Shown here: positions 52,920-62,022 of the stretch, one piece after another
Layout: the number at the start of each line of letters is the position of its first letter
Numbering within the stretch: the first letter of the stretch is position 1
Assembly (NCBI RefSeq): GCF_900167525.1
Contig: NZ_FUZQ01000006.1
Location: 348,020-412,019 of the forward strand
DNA: 64,000 nt
From: Krasilnikoviella flava
GTDB taxonomy: Bacteria > Actinomycetota > Actinomycetes > Actinomycetales > Cellulomonadaceae
Reading direction: 5' to 3'
Notes under the pieces: generated by a model
What the model saw: the letters and a program-made list of their open reading frames with translations, nothing else
What the model was told of the DNA's origin: nothing
The model's database searches: none
Translations under genes and position numbers: made by a program

Positions 52920-53855
52920 TCAGCCCTTGACCGAGCCCAGCATCACGCCCGACACGAAGAACCGCTGCACGAACGGGTACACGCACAGGATCGGCACGAT
53001 CGTGAGGATCATCGTGACCGCCTGGATGTTGGCCGAGACGGCCTGCGTGGTGGAGCCGACCGCGGCGGCCCCCTCGGACGCCGTCGACGACGCGCCGGCG
53101 ATGAGGTTGCGCAGGAACAGGGTGACCGGAAAGAGGTCGTTCTTGTCCAGGTACAGGAACGCGGTGAACCAGTCGTTCCAGTAGGCCACCGAGTAGAACA
53201 GCACCATCGTCGCGAGCACCGCCTTCGACAGCGGCAGCACGATGCGGCCGAAGATGCCGAACCAGCCCAGCCCGTCGATCTGCGCCGCCTCCTCCAGCTC
53301 CTGCGGGAGGTTCTCGAAGAACGACTTCATCACGAGCAGGTTGAACACCGACACCGCCCCCGGCAGGACCACCGCCCACATCGTGTTCTTGAGCCCGAGC
53401 GACGAGATCAGCACGTAGTTCGGCACCAGGCCGCCGTTGAAGAACATGGTGAAGACGGCGATCCCGATGAGCACCCCGCGGCCGCGGAGGTGCGGCTTGG
53501 AGATCACGAAGGCGAACGTGGTGGTCAGCACCATCGCGATCGTGGTGCCGACCAGCGTGTAGACGAGCGTGTTGCGGTAGCTCGCCCAGAACATCTGGTC
53601 CTGCGCCACCGCGCGGTACGTGTCGAGGTTGAAGCCCACCGGCCAGAAGCTCACCAGCCCGGCCTTGATCGCGCCGGGGCTGCTGAACGACTGCGCCAGC
53701 ACGGTGACGAACGGATAGAGCATGAACAGCGACACCACCACCAGCACCACGGTGTTGAGCACCGTGAACGCCCGATAGCCCCGGGTGTCCCGCGCCCCGA
53801 CCGGCTTGCCGGGGCTGGCCAGGTCGCCCGACAGCGACATCCCGCTCTGCGTCAC
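52920..53855 (-). CDS. Carbohydrate ABC permease (LplC/YtcP type)
   Basis: A 311-aa permease with six helices. LVVVSLFMLYPFVTVLAQSFSS near residue 35 and the EAA loop ELEEAAQIDGLGWFGIFGRI mark the LplC group, which imports oligosaccharides of plant or algal polymers (aldouronates, for example). The start is a GTG at 53855 that overlaps the upstream permease stop as GTGA; ATG 53840 is a possible alternative. It is the last gene of the three-gene importer unit. Confidence 0.9.
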   Translation of the reverse strand: MTQSGMSLSGDLASPGKPVGARDTRGYRAFTVLNTVVLVVVSLFMLYPFVTVLAQSFSSPGAIKAGLVSFWPVGFNLDTYRAVAQDQMFWASYRNTLVYTLVGTTIAMVLTTTFAFVISKPHLRGRGVLIGIAVFTMFFNGGLVPNYVLISSLGLKNTMWAVVLPGAVSVFNLLVMKSFFENLPQELEEAAQIDGLGWFGIFGRIVLPLSKAVLATMVLFYSVAYWNDWFTAFLYLDKNDLFPVTLFLRNLIAGASSTASEGAAAVGSTTQAVSANIQAVTMILTIVPILCVYPFVQRFFVSGVMLGSVKG

Positions 53856-54856
53856 CACAGGCTTGCTCCCACCACTCGTCGCGAGATGAAGTTGGCGCTC
53901 AGCACCATCGCCAGGCCGATGCATGCCTGGAAGAGGCCGATCGCGGCCGCATAGCTGAGGTTGTTGGACACCAGGCCGACCCGGTACAGGTACGTCGAGA
54001 TCACGTCGGCCGTGGAGTAGGTCAGCGGGTTGTACAGCAGCAGGACCTTCTCGAACCCGACGTTGAGGAAGGTGCCGATGTTGAGGATGAGCAGGGTGAT
54101 CATCGTGGGCCGGATGCCGGGGATCGTCACGTGCCACGTCTGCAGCCAGCGGTTCGCGCCGTCGATGCGTGCGGCCTCGTAGAGGGAGGCGTCCACGGTG
54201 GTCAGCGCGGCGAGGTACAGGATCGTGCCCCAGCCGACGGTCTGCCAGACCTCCGACCCCACGTAGATCGTGCGGAACCACTCCGCCCGCTGGAGGAACG
54301 GGATCCCCTGGCCTCCGAGCCCCTCGATGATCTGGTTGACGGTCCCCTGCAGCGACAGGAGCTGCATGACCATGCCCGCCACGATCACCAGCGACAGGAA
54401 GTGGGGCAGGTAGGAGATCGACTGGATGGTCCGCTTGAAGGCCTTCTTGCGCACCTCGTTGAGGAGCAGCGCGAGCACGATCGGCAGCGGGAAGCAGACG
54501 ACGAGCGTCAGCGCGCCGAGGATCACCGTGTTGGTGAAGACCTTCCAGAAGGTCGGGTCGTGGACGAACATGTCCACGTACCGCAGCCCCACCCACTCCT
54601 CGCCGAAGATGCTCCCGCCCGGCCGGAACTGCCGGAACGCGATCACGTTCCCCAGCATCGGCACGTAGCGGAAGACGGCGAGGAAGAGGACGGGGACGAC
54701 GGCGAGGGCGTACAGCTGCCAGTCGCGGCGCAGGCTCAGCCGCCACGACCGTCGCGCGGGTCCAGACCGGCCGGCGTCCGCCCTCGGAGGTCGCTCCGTG
54801 GGTCTGTCGAGGACCGCCGCCGCGGCGGACGCCTGCCGGTCCGAGGTCGTGCTCAC
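53852..54856 (-). CDS. Carbohydrate ABC permease (LplB type)
   Basis: A 334-aa permease. After a ~45-residue charged N-terminus come six helices with YALAVVPVLFLAVFRYVPMLG and the EAA loop SLYEAARIDGANRWLQTW. QSISYLPHFLSLVIVAGM is typical of LplB. It pairs with LplC and the binding protein encoded 3 bp upstream. The stop overlaps the LplC start by 4 bp. Confidence 0.92.
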   Translation of the reverse strand: MSTTSDRQASAAAAVLDRPTERPPRADAGRSGPARRSWRLSLRRDWQLYALAVVPVLFLAVFRYVPMLGNVIAFRQFRPGGSIFGEEWVGLRYVDMFVHDPTFWKVFTNTVILGALTLVVCFPLPIVLALLLNEVRKKAFKRTIQSISYLPHFLSLVIVAGMVMQLLSLQGTVNQIIEGLGGQGIPFLQRAEWFRTIYVGSEVWQTVGWGTILYLAALTTVDASLYEAARIDGANRWLQTWHVTIPGIRPTMITLLILNIGTFLNVGFEKVLLLYNPLTYSTADVISTYLYRVGLVSNNLSYAAAIGLFQACIGLAMVLSANFISRRVVGASLW

Positions 54857-54859
54857 GGG

Positions 54860-56527
54860 TCAGTTCTTCTCGACGAAGCGCTGCTGCGCGCCGTTGACCA
54901 GGTCGAGGTACCCCTGGAGGTTCTGCCCCTCGAGCTCGGTCACGTAGGCGTCCCACTCGGACAGCGGCCGGTCGCCGAGGATGAACTTGAGCGTGTTCGT
55001 GTCCACGGTGTCCTTCAGAGGGGTGGCCAGCAGCGACGCCTGCTCCAGCTCCGTGTCGTCCAGGGGCGCGGGCGGGAACGGGTCGCGGGGCGTCCTGGTC
55101 GCGAGCACCGTGTCCATGTACTCGACGAACTGGTCGGAGTTGTAGGACTCCTTGAGCGCCCGCGACTCGGTGGCCTCCGCGAGGAAGGTCGAGAACCCGA
55201 GGTCCTTCTGCAGGTCGGTCTTGCCGTCCGGGTTGATGTTGAACGCGTCGAGGGAGTAATCGGGGTCGATGGTGATGATGCCGTCGGCGTCCTTGGTGTA
55301 CGTCTCGCCCTCGATGCCCCAGCGCAGCATCTCGCGGGCGTCGGGGCTGTAGTACAGCCAGTCGAGGAACTGCACCATGGCCACGAAGTGGGGGCTGTCC
55401 TTGGCCTCGGCGCTGAGCATGAACCCGTGCCAGAAGTTGCGGGGCTCCACGACCTGCCCGGCCGACCCGCCGGGCGGGGCGATCTGCACGAGCTCGAACT
55501 CGGCGTCGGGGTCGGCCGCCTTCAGGGCGGTGCGGAACTCCTCGACGGTGCCGGCGGCCCCGGAGGCGGCGAAGACGGCGCTGTTCGCCACCTTCTCGGA
55601 GAGCTCGTCCGTGCTGCCGTCGCTGGTCGTGGTGAGGGACTCGGGGTCGAGCAGGCCGTCCTCGACGAGGCCGTGGAAGTACTCGACCATCTCCTTGTAC
55701 CCGTCGGACGTCGCGGCGTAGGTGAACTCGCCGGCGTCCTCGTCCCAGAACGTGCCGTTGCCGAAGCCCCAGCCGCCCACCGTGCCGAACGCGTGCGCGG
55801 CGTAATTGAGCATCGACTGCCCCTCGAAGCCGTCCGCGAGCGGGGACGACTCGGGGTGCTTCGCCTTGATCTTCACCAGCGCGTCGCGCAGCTCGTCCCA
55901 CGTCTCGGGCGTCTTCGCCCCGACCTCGTCGAAGACGTCCTTGCGGATGATCATCGAGAACACCGGGACCGACACCTCCTGCAGACCCGGCACCATGTAG
56001 TACTTGCCGTCGTCCTGGCGGAGGTTGTCGATCATGTCGCCGAGGTCCCACTCCTCGACGTACTTCTGGAAGTTCGGCATGAGGTCGACGTAGTCGCTCA
56101 TCGGGAGCACCGCGCCGGAGGACACGAACGGCGCGTCCTCGCCCGTGTACACGAGCGGGATGATCTCCGGCGCGTCGCCGGCGCTGATGAGCAGGCTGCG
56201 CTTCTCGGTCGCGTCGCTGAACGGGATGTTCGTGGGCTCGAGAGTGACGTTGGTGCGCTTCGCGATCTCGTCGAAGATCCGCCACGAGTCCTTGATCGGC
56301 AGGTCCGGCCAGTCGGTCCACAGGATCGAGAGGTCGAGGGGTTCCGTCGCCTTGAACTGCTGGTCCGCCGCGAAGTCGGTCATCGACCCCTCGGTGTTCT
56401 CCAGCTCGGCCCCGTCCCCCGCGGCATCACCGCTGCAGGCCGCGAGGAACAGCAGCGACGACGCGCCGACGGCCGCCGCGGCAGCGCGCCACGGCCGGCG
56501 GGACCGCGATGTCAGATCACGAATCAT
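54860..56527 (-). CDS. Extracellular solute-binding lipoprotein (LplA type)
   Basis: A 555-aa lipoprotein, longer than family 1 binding proteins, as usual for LplA. The lipobox FLAAC gives C31. Motifs ILWTDWPDLPIKDSW near residue 68 and YYMVPGLQEVSVPVF near 175 fit. It captures an oligosaccharide for the LplBC channel. No ATPase gene is nearby. A LacI-type operator (56603-56614) lies about 75 bp before the ATG. It is separated from the upstream GH10 gene by about 130 bp and so has its own promoter. Confidence 0.92.
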   Translation of the reverse strand: MIRDLTSRSRRPWRAAAAAVGASSLLFLAACSGDAAGDGAELENTEGSMTDFAADQQFKATEPLDLSILWTDWPDLPIKDSWRIFDEIAKRTNVTLEPTNIPFSDATEKRSLLISAGDAPEIIPLVYTGEDAPFVSSGAVLPMSDYVDLMPNFQKYVEEWDLGDMIDNLRQDDGKYYMVPGLQEVSVPVFSMIIRKDVFDEVGAKTPETWDELRDALVKIKAKHPESSPLADGFEGQSMLNYAAHAFGTVGGWGFGNGTFWDEDAGEFTYAATSDGYKEMVEYFHGLVEDGLLDPESLTTTSDGSTDELSEKVANSAVFAASGAAGTVEEFRTALKAADPDAEFELVQIAPPGGSAGQVVEPRNFWHGFMLSAEAKDSPHFVAMVQFLDWLYYSPDAREMLRWGIEGETYTKDADGIITIDPDYSLDAFNINPDGKTDLQKDLGFSTFLAEATESRALKESYNSDQFVEYMDTVLATRTPRDPFPPAPLDDTELEQASLLATPLKDTVDTNTLKFILGDRPLSEWDAYVTELEGQNLQGYLDLVNGAQQRFVEKN

Positions 56528-56602
56528 GTGTCTCTCCTTCGAGAACCCGGGCCACGTCGCCCGATCGACGTACCGTCTGACGCTCCCGGTCCGCCGTGCG
56601 AT

Positions 56603-56614
56603 TTTAGCGTTAAA
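56603..56614. promoter_or_regulatory. LacI-type operator before the LplABC importer
   Basis: TTTAGCGTTAAA is a near-perfect palindrome with central CG, as LacI-family operators have. The minus-strand -10-like TAAAAT (56606-56601) overlaps it. A 10/12 match, TTTATCGTTAAT, precedes the GH43 unit at 60762-60773 beside the LacI gene. Confidence 0.65.
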
Positions 56615-56658
56615 CTAGAGCCCGGCTCGAGGCCCGTCAACCCACGCCCACGGAGGGC

Positions 56659-57900
56659 TCATCCGGCCCGGCGCGCTTCGAGAGCGCCGTTGCCTGCCAC
56701 CAGCTCGACCTCGACGGCGCCGTTGCCCGCCGCCAGATCGACCTCGGCGGCGACTCCGCGGCAGCGCACCTCGTACCTGCCGGCGAACCCCTCCACCACG
56801 ACCCGGCCCCGCCCGTCCGTGCGGGCCGGCGCCGGGTCCGCCCACCACTCGCCGCGCACCAGGGCGCGCAGCGCGTCGTAGGCCGGCTTCGGCGTGCCGT
56901 CCGGCCGAACCAGCCCGGCCGGCGCGCCGAGCCACGCTCCGGCGTCGCCCATCCCCCAGTACGTGATCGACTCGACCGCCGGGTGCGACACCAGCGCGGT
57001 GTAGTGCTGCACGGCCTCCTCGGCCTGCCGCGCCTCGCCCTCCGGCGTGGAGGGCCACTCGGCCGGCTGGAAGTCGTTGAGATCCTCGACGTCGCGCGGC
57101 ATGAGGTCGCCCGACACGAGGGTGGTCTCCGTCCAGTGCAGCGGCAGCCCGAAGCGGGCGAACCGGTCGCAGATCTCCAGGACCTGGTCGGTGCCGCGGA
57201 AGCCCTGGTGCATGTGCGACTGGAGCCCGATCGCGTCGATCCGCACCCCCGCCTCGAGCAGCTCCTCGATCAGCCGCTCGTACTCCGGCCCCAGGTCGAA
57301 GTCGTTGATCAGCAGGCGCGGCGACGTGCCCTGGCTGCGCGCCTCGTCCACCGCCAGCCGCACCATCTCGACCCGCCCGAGGCGTGCGCACAGGCGGCTG
57401 ATCGCGTTGGGGATGCCGTCGGGCTCGTTCGTGAACCGGGGCATGATCACCACCTCGTTGATGGCGTCCCACGTGTCGATCAAGCCGGCGAGGTCGCGCA
57501 CCTCCCGCCGCACGCGTCCCCGCAGCAGCCGCTCGGCCTCGTCCGGCGACAGGCGGTCGACCCACGGCGCCTTGACCGTGTGCCACACCAGGGGGTGGCC
57601 CTTGAGGCGCACCCCCTGGTCGACGAACCAGCGCGCGGCGGACGTGAGGTCCGCGAGCGCCGTCTCCCCGCGGCGGGGCTCGTAGCGACCCCAGTAGACG
57701 GGCAGGGTCGCCGTGTCGAAGAGCCCGAGCCACAGGTCCTGGTACGCCGGGTCGGCCCCGGCCACCTCGAAGGCGGCACAGCCGAACTCCATGGCGTGCC
57801 GCACCTGGCGCACCGTCACGTCCTCGTGCGCCATCGGGAGCCCGTCCGCGCCCGACAGGGTCACGATCGAGCGGGTGCGGCGGTGGTCGACGGAGGTCAC
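56659..57900 (-). CDS. GH10 endo-xylanase-like glycosidase, intracellular
   Basis: A 413-aa TIM-barrel enzyme. The acid/base is E149 in TWDAINEV and the nucleophile E258 in LPLHWTETTL; GHPLVWHT (101-108) and YWGMGD (~314) are standard GH10 marks. There is no signal peptide, so it should cut imported xylo- or other short oligosaccharides rather than polymer. About 70 residues at the C-terminus form an extra beta-rich part. The GTG at 57900 overlaps the Gfo/Idh/MocA stop (GTGA). It is the last gene of the LacI-controlled unit. Confidence 0.85.
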   Translation of the reverse strand: MTSVDHRRTRSIVTLSGADGLPMAHEDVTVRQVRHAMEFGCAAFEVAGADPAYQDLWLGLFDTATLPVYWGRYEPRRGETALADLTSAARWFVDQGVRLKGHPLVWHTVKAPWVDRLSPDEAERLLRGRVRREVRDLAGLIDTWDAINEVVIMPRFTNEPDGIPNAISRLCARLGRVEMVRLAVDEARSQGTSPRLLINDFDLGPEYERLIEELLEAGVRIDAIGLQSHMHQGFRGTDQVLEICDRFARFGLPLHWTETTLVSGDLMPRDVEDLNDFQPAEWPSTPEGEARQAEEAVQHYTALVSHPAVESITYWGMGDAGAWLGAPAGLVRPDGTPKPAYDALRALVRGEWWADPAPARTDGRGRVVVEGFAGRYEVRCRGVAAEVDLAAGNGAVEVELVAGNGALEARRAG

Positions 57901-59072
57901 CCCGCGACCGCCCGTCCCCCGCCGTGCCAGGTCCGTGCCGCCGTCAGCGGCACGAGGGGCGGGACGGCGGGAGCCGTCGTCATGGCGACGCGCCCGCCGT
58001 CGTCGGCGGAGTCGAGCAGGCCCGTCATGATCTCCATGACGTGCAGCCCGACGTCGCCGCCGGCTCGCGGGGTCGACGGCGCCTCGCTCAGGCCCGCCGC
58101 ACCGACCATCTCCAGCAGCCCGATGCCGCGACCGGCGCCCTCGAACCCGGCGCTCGGGGGCAGCACCTCCCACTCGCCGCCCCCGAGCGCCCGCAGCTCG
58201 ACGTCGCCGTCGAACCGGTTGGGGTCGGGCACGACGAGCGAGCCCGCGGTGCCGTGCACCTCGATCGGCCGGGAGTGCGACCCCACCGCGTCGAAGCTCA
58301 CCGTCACCGTGGACAGCGCGCCGCTCGCATGCCCCAGGACGCCGGTCACGTGCGTCGCGACCTGCACCGGGACCCGCTCCCCGGCGCGCGGGCCGGACGC
58401 GATGGTGCGCTCGTCGCGCGACCGCGACGCCGCGCCCTGCACCCACGCCACGGGCCCCAGGATCTGCACCAGGCTCGTCAGGTAGTACGGGCCCATGTCC
58501 AGCAGCGGGCCGCCCCCGGGGGCGTAGTAGAAGTCCGGCTGCGGGTGCCACGCCTCGTGCCCCGGCGAGACCCACGTCGCGACGGCGGCCGTCGGCATGC
58601 CGATCCGCCCCTGCGCGACGGCGGCCCGGGCGGTCTGCACGCCGGTGCCGAGCACCGTGTCCGGGGCGCACCCCACCCGCGTGCCCGCGGCGGCGGCCGC
58701 GGCCATCACCTCCCGGGACGCCGCCAGGTCCACGGCGAGCGGCTTCTCCCCGTACCGGTCGACGCCGGCCGCGGCGCACGCCTTCGCCACGTGGGCGTGC
58801 ACGCCCGGCGTCGTGAGGTCCAGCACCACCGAGACTTCGTCGTCCGCGACGAGGGCCTCGAGGTCCGGGGCCACCCGCGCGCCGGGCAGCCCGGCCGCGA
58901 CGATCTCCGCCCGCGTCCGGTCCAGGTCGGTCACGGCGGCCACCCGTACGCCGGGGTGCCCCGCGAGGGTGTCCAGGTACTGGCGCGAGATGACGCCCAG
59001 CCCCACGATCCCGATGCCGACCCCTCTGCCGTCCGGCGCGTTCGTCGTCCCGATGCCTACCTGCTCGCCCAC
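57897..59072 (-). CDS. Gfo/Idh/MocA family oxidoreductase
   Basis: A 391-aa NAD(P)-dependent enzyme. The Rossmann motif VGIGIVGLGVISRQYLDTL lies near residue 15, and the catalytic EKPLAVDL (K in the EKP motif) near 110. GPLLDMGPYYLTSLVQILG near 220 is typical of the family. It oxidises or epimerises a sugar or sugar derivative. The GTG at 59072 overlaps the ThuA gene end by 16 bp. Its place with ThuA and glycosidases suggests work on 3-keto sugars or similar. Confidence 0.88.
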   Translation of the reverse strand: MGEQVGIGTTNAPDGRGVGIGIVGLGVISRQYLDTLAGHPGVRVAAVTDLDRTRAEIVAAGLPGARVAPDLEALVADDEVSVVLDLTTPGVHAHVAKACAAAGVDRYGEKPLAVDLAASREVMAAAAAAGTRVGCAPDTVLGTGVQTARAAVAQGRIGMPTAAVATWVSPGHEAWHPQPDFYYAPGGGPLLDMGPYYLTSLVQILGPVAWVQGAASRSRDERTIASGPRAGERVPVQVATHVTGVLGHASGALSTVTVSFDAVGSHSRPIEVHGTAGSLVVPDPNRFDGDVELRALGGGEWEVLPPSAGFEGAGRGIGLLEMVGAAGLSEAPSTPRAGGDVGLHVMEIMTGLLDSADDGGRVAMTTAPAVPPLVPLTAARTWHGGGRAVAG

Positions 59073-59749
59073 AACAGTCCCCTCTCCACGATCGTCCGCA
59101 CCGTCGGGTGCTCCAGCACGTCCACCGAGTGCCCCGGTGTCGCGACGAACACCCGCCCCGCGCCCCACCGGCGCGTCCACACCGCCGGCGACGTCACCGG
59201 CCGGTGCCACGGGTGCCACTCCGGCGCCGGGTGCGTGGTGGTGGCGAGGACGTCGATGAGGTCGTCGTGCAACACCCAGTACTGCTCGGTCTCCAGCTCG
59301 ACGTCGTCCAGGCCTGCGGTGACCGGGTGCTCCCGGCCGAGGTCGGTGAGCTCGATCGTGTGCCGCAGGAAGTTGTCCGAGCCGTCGCCCACCCGCAGGT
59401 GCGGCTCCTTGCCCGGGTGGGTGGCGAACTGCCCGCCCACCAGCTGCAGGTAGTCCGAGCTCGCCCGGTAGGAGTCGGCGATGCCGCCGTGCCAGCCCGC
59501 CAGCCCGGTGCCCGCCTCGACGGCCGCGCGCAGCCCCGTCAGGGCGGGGCCGCTGATCTGCGACATCGTCACGCACTGCAGCACCAGGTCCGTGCCCGCC
59601 ATCGTCTCCGCGTCGGCGTACACCTCGTTGTCCGTCTCGACCCGCACCTCGTACCCCTGCTCGCGCAGGAAGGGGATGAACAGGTCCGTGGCTGCCTCGG
59701 GCTGATGGCCGTCCCATCCGCCGCGCACCACGAGCGCTCGTCGCGTCAT
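59057..59749 (-). CDS. ThuA domain protein (trehalose-utilisation type)
   Basis: A 230-aa protein of the class I glutamine-amidotransferase-like fold. ALVVRGGWDGHQPEAATDLF at the start, GLAGWHGGIADSYR near 85 and PGHSVDVLEHPTVRTIV near 205 are typical of ThuA. ThuA/ThuB take part in 3-keto-disaccharide metabolism in rhizobia; ThuB is a Gfo/Idh/MocA enzyme, as encoded next here. AAGGAG lies 5 bases before the ATG. Confidence 0.88.
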   Translation of the reverse strand: MTRRALVVRGGWDGHQPEAATDLFIPFLREQGYEVRVETDNEVYADAETMAGTDLVLQCVTMSQISGPALTGLRAAVEAGTGLAGWHGGIADSYRASSDYLQLVGGQFATHPGKEPHLRVGDGSDNFLRHTIELTDLGREHPVTAGLDDVELETEQYWVLHDDLIDVLATTTHPAPEWHPWHRPVTSPAVWTRRWGAGRVFVATPGHSVDVLEHPTVRTIVERGLLWASR

Positions 59750-59787
59750 ACGTCTCCTTCGTCGTGTGTCGGTCGCCGTCGACCCTC

Positions 59788-60744
59788 TCAGAGCCGGGCA
59801 AGCCCTTTCCACTCGCCGCGCAGAAGCGGGAGCACGGCGCCGTGCTTGGTGTTCGCCGGCAGCTGCAGCTCGCCGTCCGGCACGGGCTCCCACTCCCCCG
59901 ACGCGATGTCGGTGGTGGTCAGCGCGCGGTATCCCTGCGGCGACCGCCCGTACTGGTCCACCCACAGGTACCACCGGCTGCCGTCGTGCGTCGGGAAGAC
60001 GAGCGGCCCCTCGACCGCCGGACCGAAGCCCTGGCCCAGCCCGGTCGCGAGGGTCCGGAAGGCGGGGTGGAAGAACGACGCGCCGACCTGGTGGAAGACC
60101 TGCCACGACCCGGGCGCGTCGTCGCCCTGCTTCGCGAAGCGGTGCACCTCGCCCCCCGCCCGCACCACCGTCATGTCGATGACCCCGCCGGGCAGCTCGA
60201 GGTACGGCTCGGGCGGCGTGAAGCCGCGGAGGTCGCGGGTGGTGGTCGTCATGATCCGGGGCACGATCTCCCCTTCGTGCAGCGGGTCGTCCTCCGCGTA
60301 CAGCGCCGCCGCGAAGTGCACCACGAAGACGCCCGTGTCCTGGTCGTAGAACACTTCCGGCGCCCAGGCCATGCCGGCGTTCGGCGGCGCCACCGTCACG
60401 TGGCGCGGAGGAGACCAGCTCAGCAGGTCGGGCGAGTCCCAGACGACGACGTCCCGGCTCCCGTGCCGGCCGAACTCCTCCCAGTCCGGCCCCTCGGGGC
60501 GCCACACCCGGAGGTCGGTGGCCACGAGGTGGAAGCCTGCGCCGTCGGGCCGGCGGACGAGGTGCGGGTCGCGCACCCCGGTGGTGCCGCGTCGGCTCTC
60601 GAGCACCGGCTCGCCCCCGCGGAGCCGGCGCCAGCGCAGCGGGTCGTCGCCCTCGCTCAGGCTGAGGTGCACGCGCTCCCCGTGCCCGGCACGGTCCTCC
60701 ACGAAGTGCACGAGGAGATAGCCGTACGGATCAGCGGCGCGCAT
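59788..60744 (-). CDS. GH43-like five-bladed propeller glycosidase, intracellular
   Basis: A 318-aa protein without signal peptide. GYLLVHFVED at the start, TGVRDPHLVRRPDG near residue 55 with the general Asp, WAPEVFYDQDTGVFVVHFA near 125 and AVEGPLVFPTHDGSRWYLWVD near 245 (with the likely catalytic Glu) follow the GH43/GH117-like propeller pattern. It likely removes arabinose, xylose or similar from oligosaccharides. It is the first gene of the minus-strand unit, with a LacI operator 18 bp upstream of the ATG. The ATG at 60744 is preceded at a distance by GGAAGG. Confidence 0.82.
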   Translation of the reverse strand: MRAADPYGYLLVHFVEDRAGHGERVHLSLSEGDDPLRWRRLRGGEPVLESRRGTTGVRDPHLVRRPDGAGFHLVATDLRVWRPEGPDWEEFGRHGSRDVVVWDSPDLLSWSPPRHVTVAPPNAGMAWAPEVFYDQDTGVFVVHFAAALYAEDDPLHEGEIVPRIMTTTTRDLRGFTPPEPYLELPGGVIDMTVVRAGGEVHRFAKQGDDAPGSWQVFHQVGASFFHPAFRTLATGLGQGFGPAVEGPLVFPTHDGSRWYLWVDQYGRSPQGYRALTTTDIASGEWEPVPDGELQLPANTKHGAVLPLLRGEWKGLARL

Positions 60745-60761
60745 CGTCGGGGCCTTCCTGG

Positions 60762-60773
60762 TTTATCGTTAAT
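60762..60773. promoter_or_regulatory. LacI-type operator between GH43 and LacI genes
   Basis: TTTATCGTTAAT matches the operator at 56603-56614 at 10 of 12 positions. It lies between the divergent GH43 unit (start 60744) and the LacI gene (start 60866), as expected for control of the unit and of the regulator itself. Confidence 0.65.
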
Positions 60774-60865
60774 CCGGCACGACCCTGACATGGTCGTCCC
60801 GCACCGTCAAGGTCGGTACGACGTCGGCGGCGACCGCCTGGCAGGATCACCCCGGGAGGTGCCGC

Positions 60866-61879
60866 ATGGTCACGATGAGCGACGTCGCGCGCGAGGCGGG
60901 CGTGTCGATGATGACCGTCTCCAACGTGCTCACCGGCCGCAAGCGCGTGGGCGAGCCGACGCGCGACCGCGTGCTCGCGGCGGTGGAGTCGCTCGGGTAC
61001 GAGGTGAACCTGACCGCGCGGCACCTGCGCGCCGGGCGCACAGACACGGTCGCCCTCATCGTGCCGAGCTTCCACGACTACTTCGGCGAGGTCGCTGACC
61101 GGATCGCGCCTCTGATCGAGGCCGGCGGGCGCCACCTCGTCCTCGAGCGCACGAGCGCCGACGCCCGCAGCGAGATGGAGTCGCTCAGCGTCCCGCGGCT
61201 ACAGATGTACGACGGCGTCTTCCTCTCGGTGGCGGGCCTCGGCCGCGACGAGATCGACCGGGTCCCGACCTCCGCCCCGATCGTGCTGCTCGGCGAGCGG
61301 GAGATGCCCGGACGGTTCGACCACGTCCGCCTGGCCAACGGCGAGGGGGCACGACTCGCGACGGCACACATGCTCGAGCGCGGCTCCCGCCGCGTGCTCG
61401 CCCTCGGCGGCGCCGTCGGGTCGTCGGCCGGCATGGAGTCCGACCGGCGAGCAGGCTGGGCGGAGGCGCACCGCGCGGCGGGCCTCGTCCCCGACGACCG
61501 CCTCGTGGTGCCGTTGCCCGACTTCACCTCCGAGGCCGCGCACCAGGCCCTCGGCCAGGTGCTCGACGACGGCCCGGCCTTCGACGGCATCTTCGCCGTC
61601 AACGACACCGTGGCGTTCGGCGCCCTCGCAGCGCTCGCGGAGCGCGGCGTCCGGGTGCCCGACGAGGTCCAGCTGGCCGGGTTCGACAACCTGGACGTGT
61701 CGCGCTTCGTCCCGCCCGGCATCACCTCCGTCGACCCCGGCTACGACGTCGTTGCCGCCACGGCGGTGCGCCTGCTCGAGCAGCGCATGGCGGGCAGCGA
61801 CGCGCCGCGCGAGCACGTGACCACCCCTGTCAGCCTGGTCGAGCGCGGTTCGACCCGGGCCGACGTCGGGCCGGGCTAG
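60866..61879 (+). CDS. LacI family transcriptional regulator
   Basis: A 337-aa repressor. The N-terminal HTH reads TMSDVAREAGVSMMTVSNVL, followed by the hinge helix NLTARHLRAGRT. The rest is a periplasmic-binding-protein-like domain with IFAVNDTVAFGALAAL near 250. It should bind a sugar and control the GH43-ThuA-Gfo-GH10 unit and, through a matching operator, the LplABC importer. GGGAGG lies 6 bases before the ATG. Confidence 0.93.
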   Translation: MVTMSDVAREAGVSMMTVSNVLTGRKRVGEPTRDRVLAAVESLGYEVNLTARHLRAGRTDTVALIVPSFHDYFGEVADRIAPLIEAGGRHLVLERTSADARSEMESLSVPRLQMYDGVFLSVAGLGRDEIDRVPTSAPIVLLGEREMPGRFDHVRLANGEGARLATAHMLERGSRRVLALGGAVGSSAGMESDRRAGWAEAHRAAGLVPDDRLVVPLPDFTSEAAHQALGQVLDDGPAFDGIFAVNDTVAFGALAALAERGVRVPDEVQLAGFDNLDVSRFVPPGITSVDPGYDVVAATAVRLLEQRMAGSDAPREHVTTPVSLVERGSTRADVGPG

Positions 61880-62022
61880 CACCACGCACCGGGACGACGT
61901 CCCGGAGTCCTCGGATCTCTCTCGCCTCTATTCGGGGTCGTCGTTGCCGCGCCGTCGGGACTGGCACTAGATTGGCCGGAGTCATCTGATCTTTTCCGTC
62001 CCGTCGCCACGAAGAGGTGCGC

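Noticed and set aside
61880..62022. Possible copy of the 13-mer operator before the fuconate dehydratase gene
   Set aside because: I looked for CGATTATCGATTA and found no close match; the nearest AT-rich stretch (TAGATTGGCC) does not fit.
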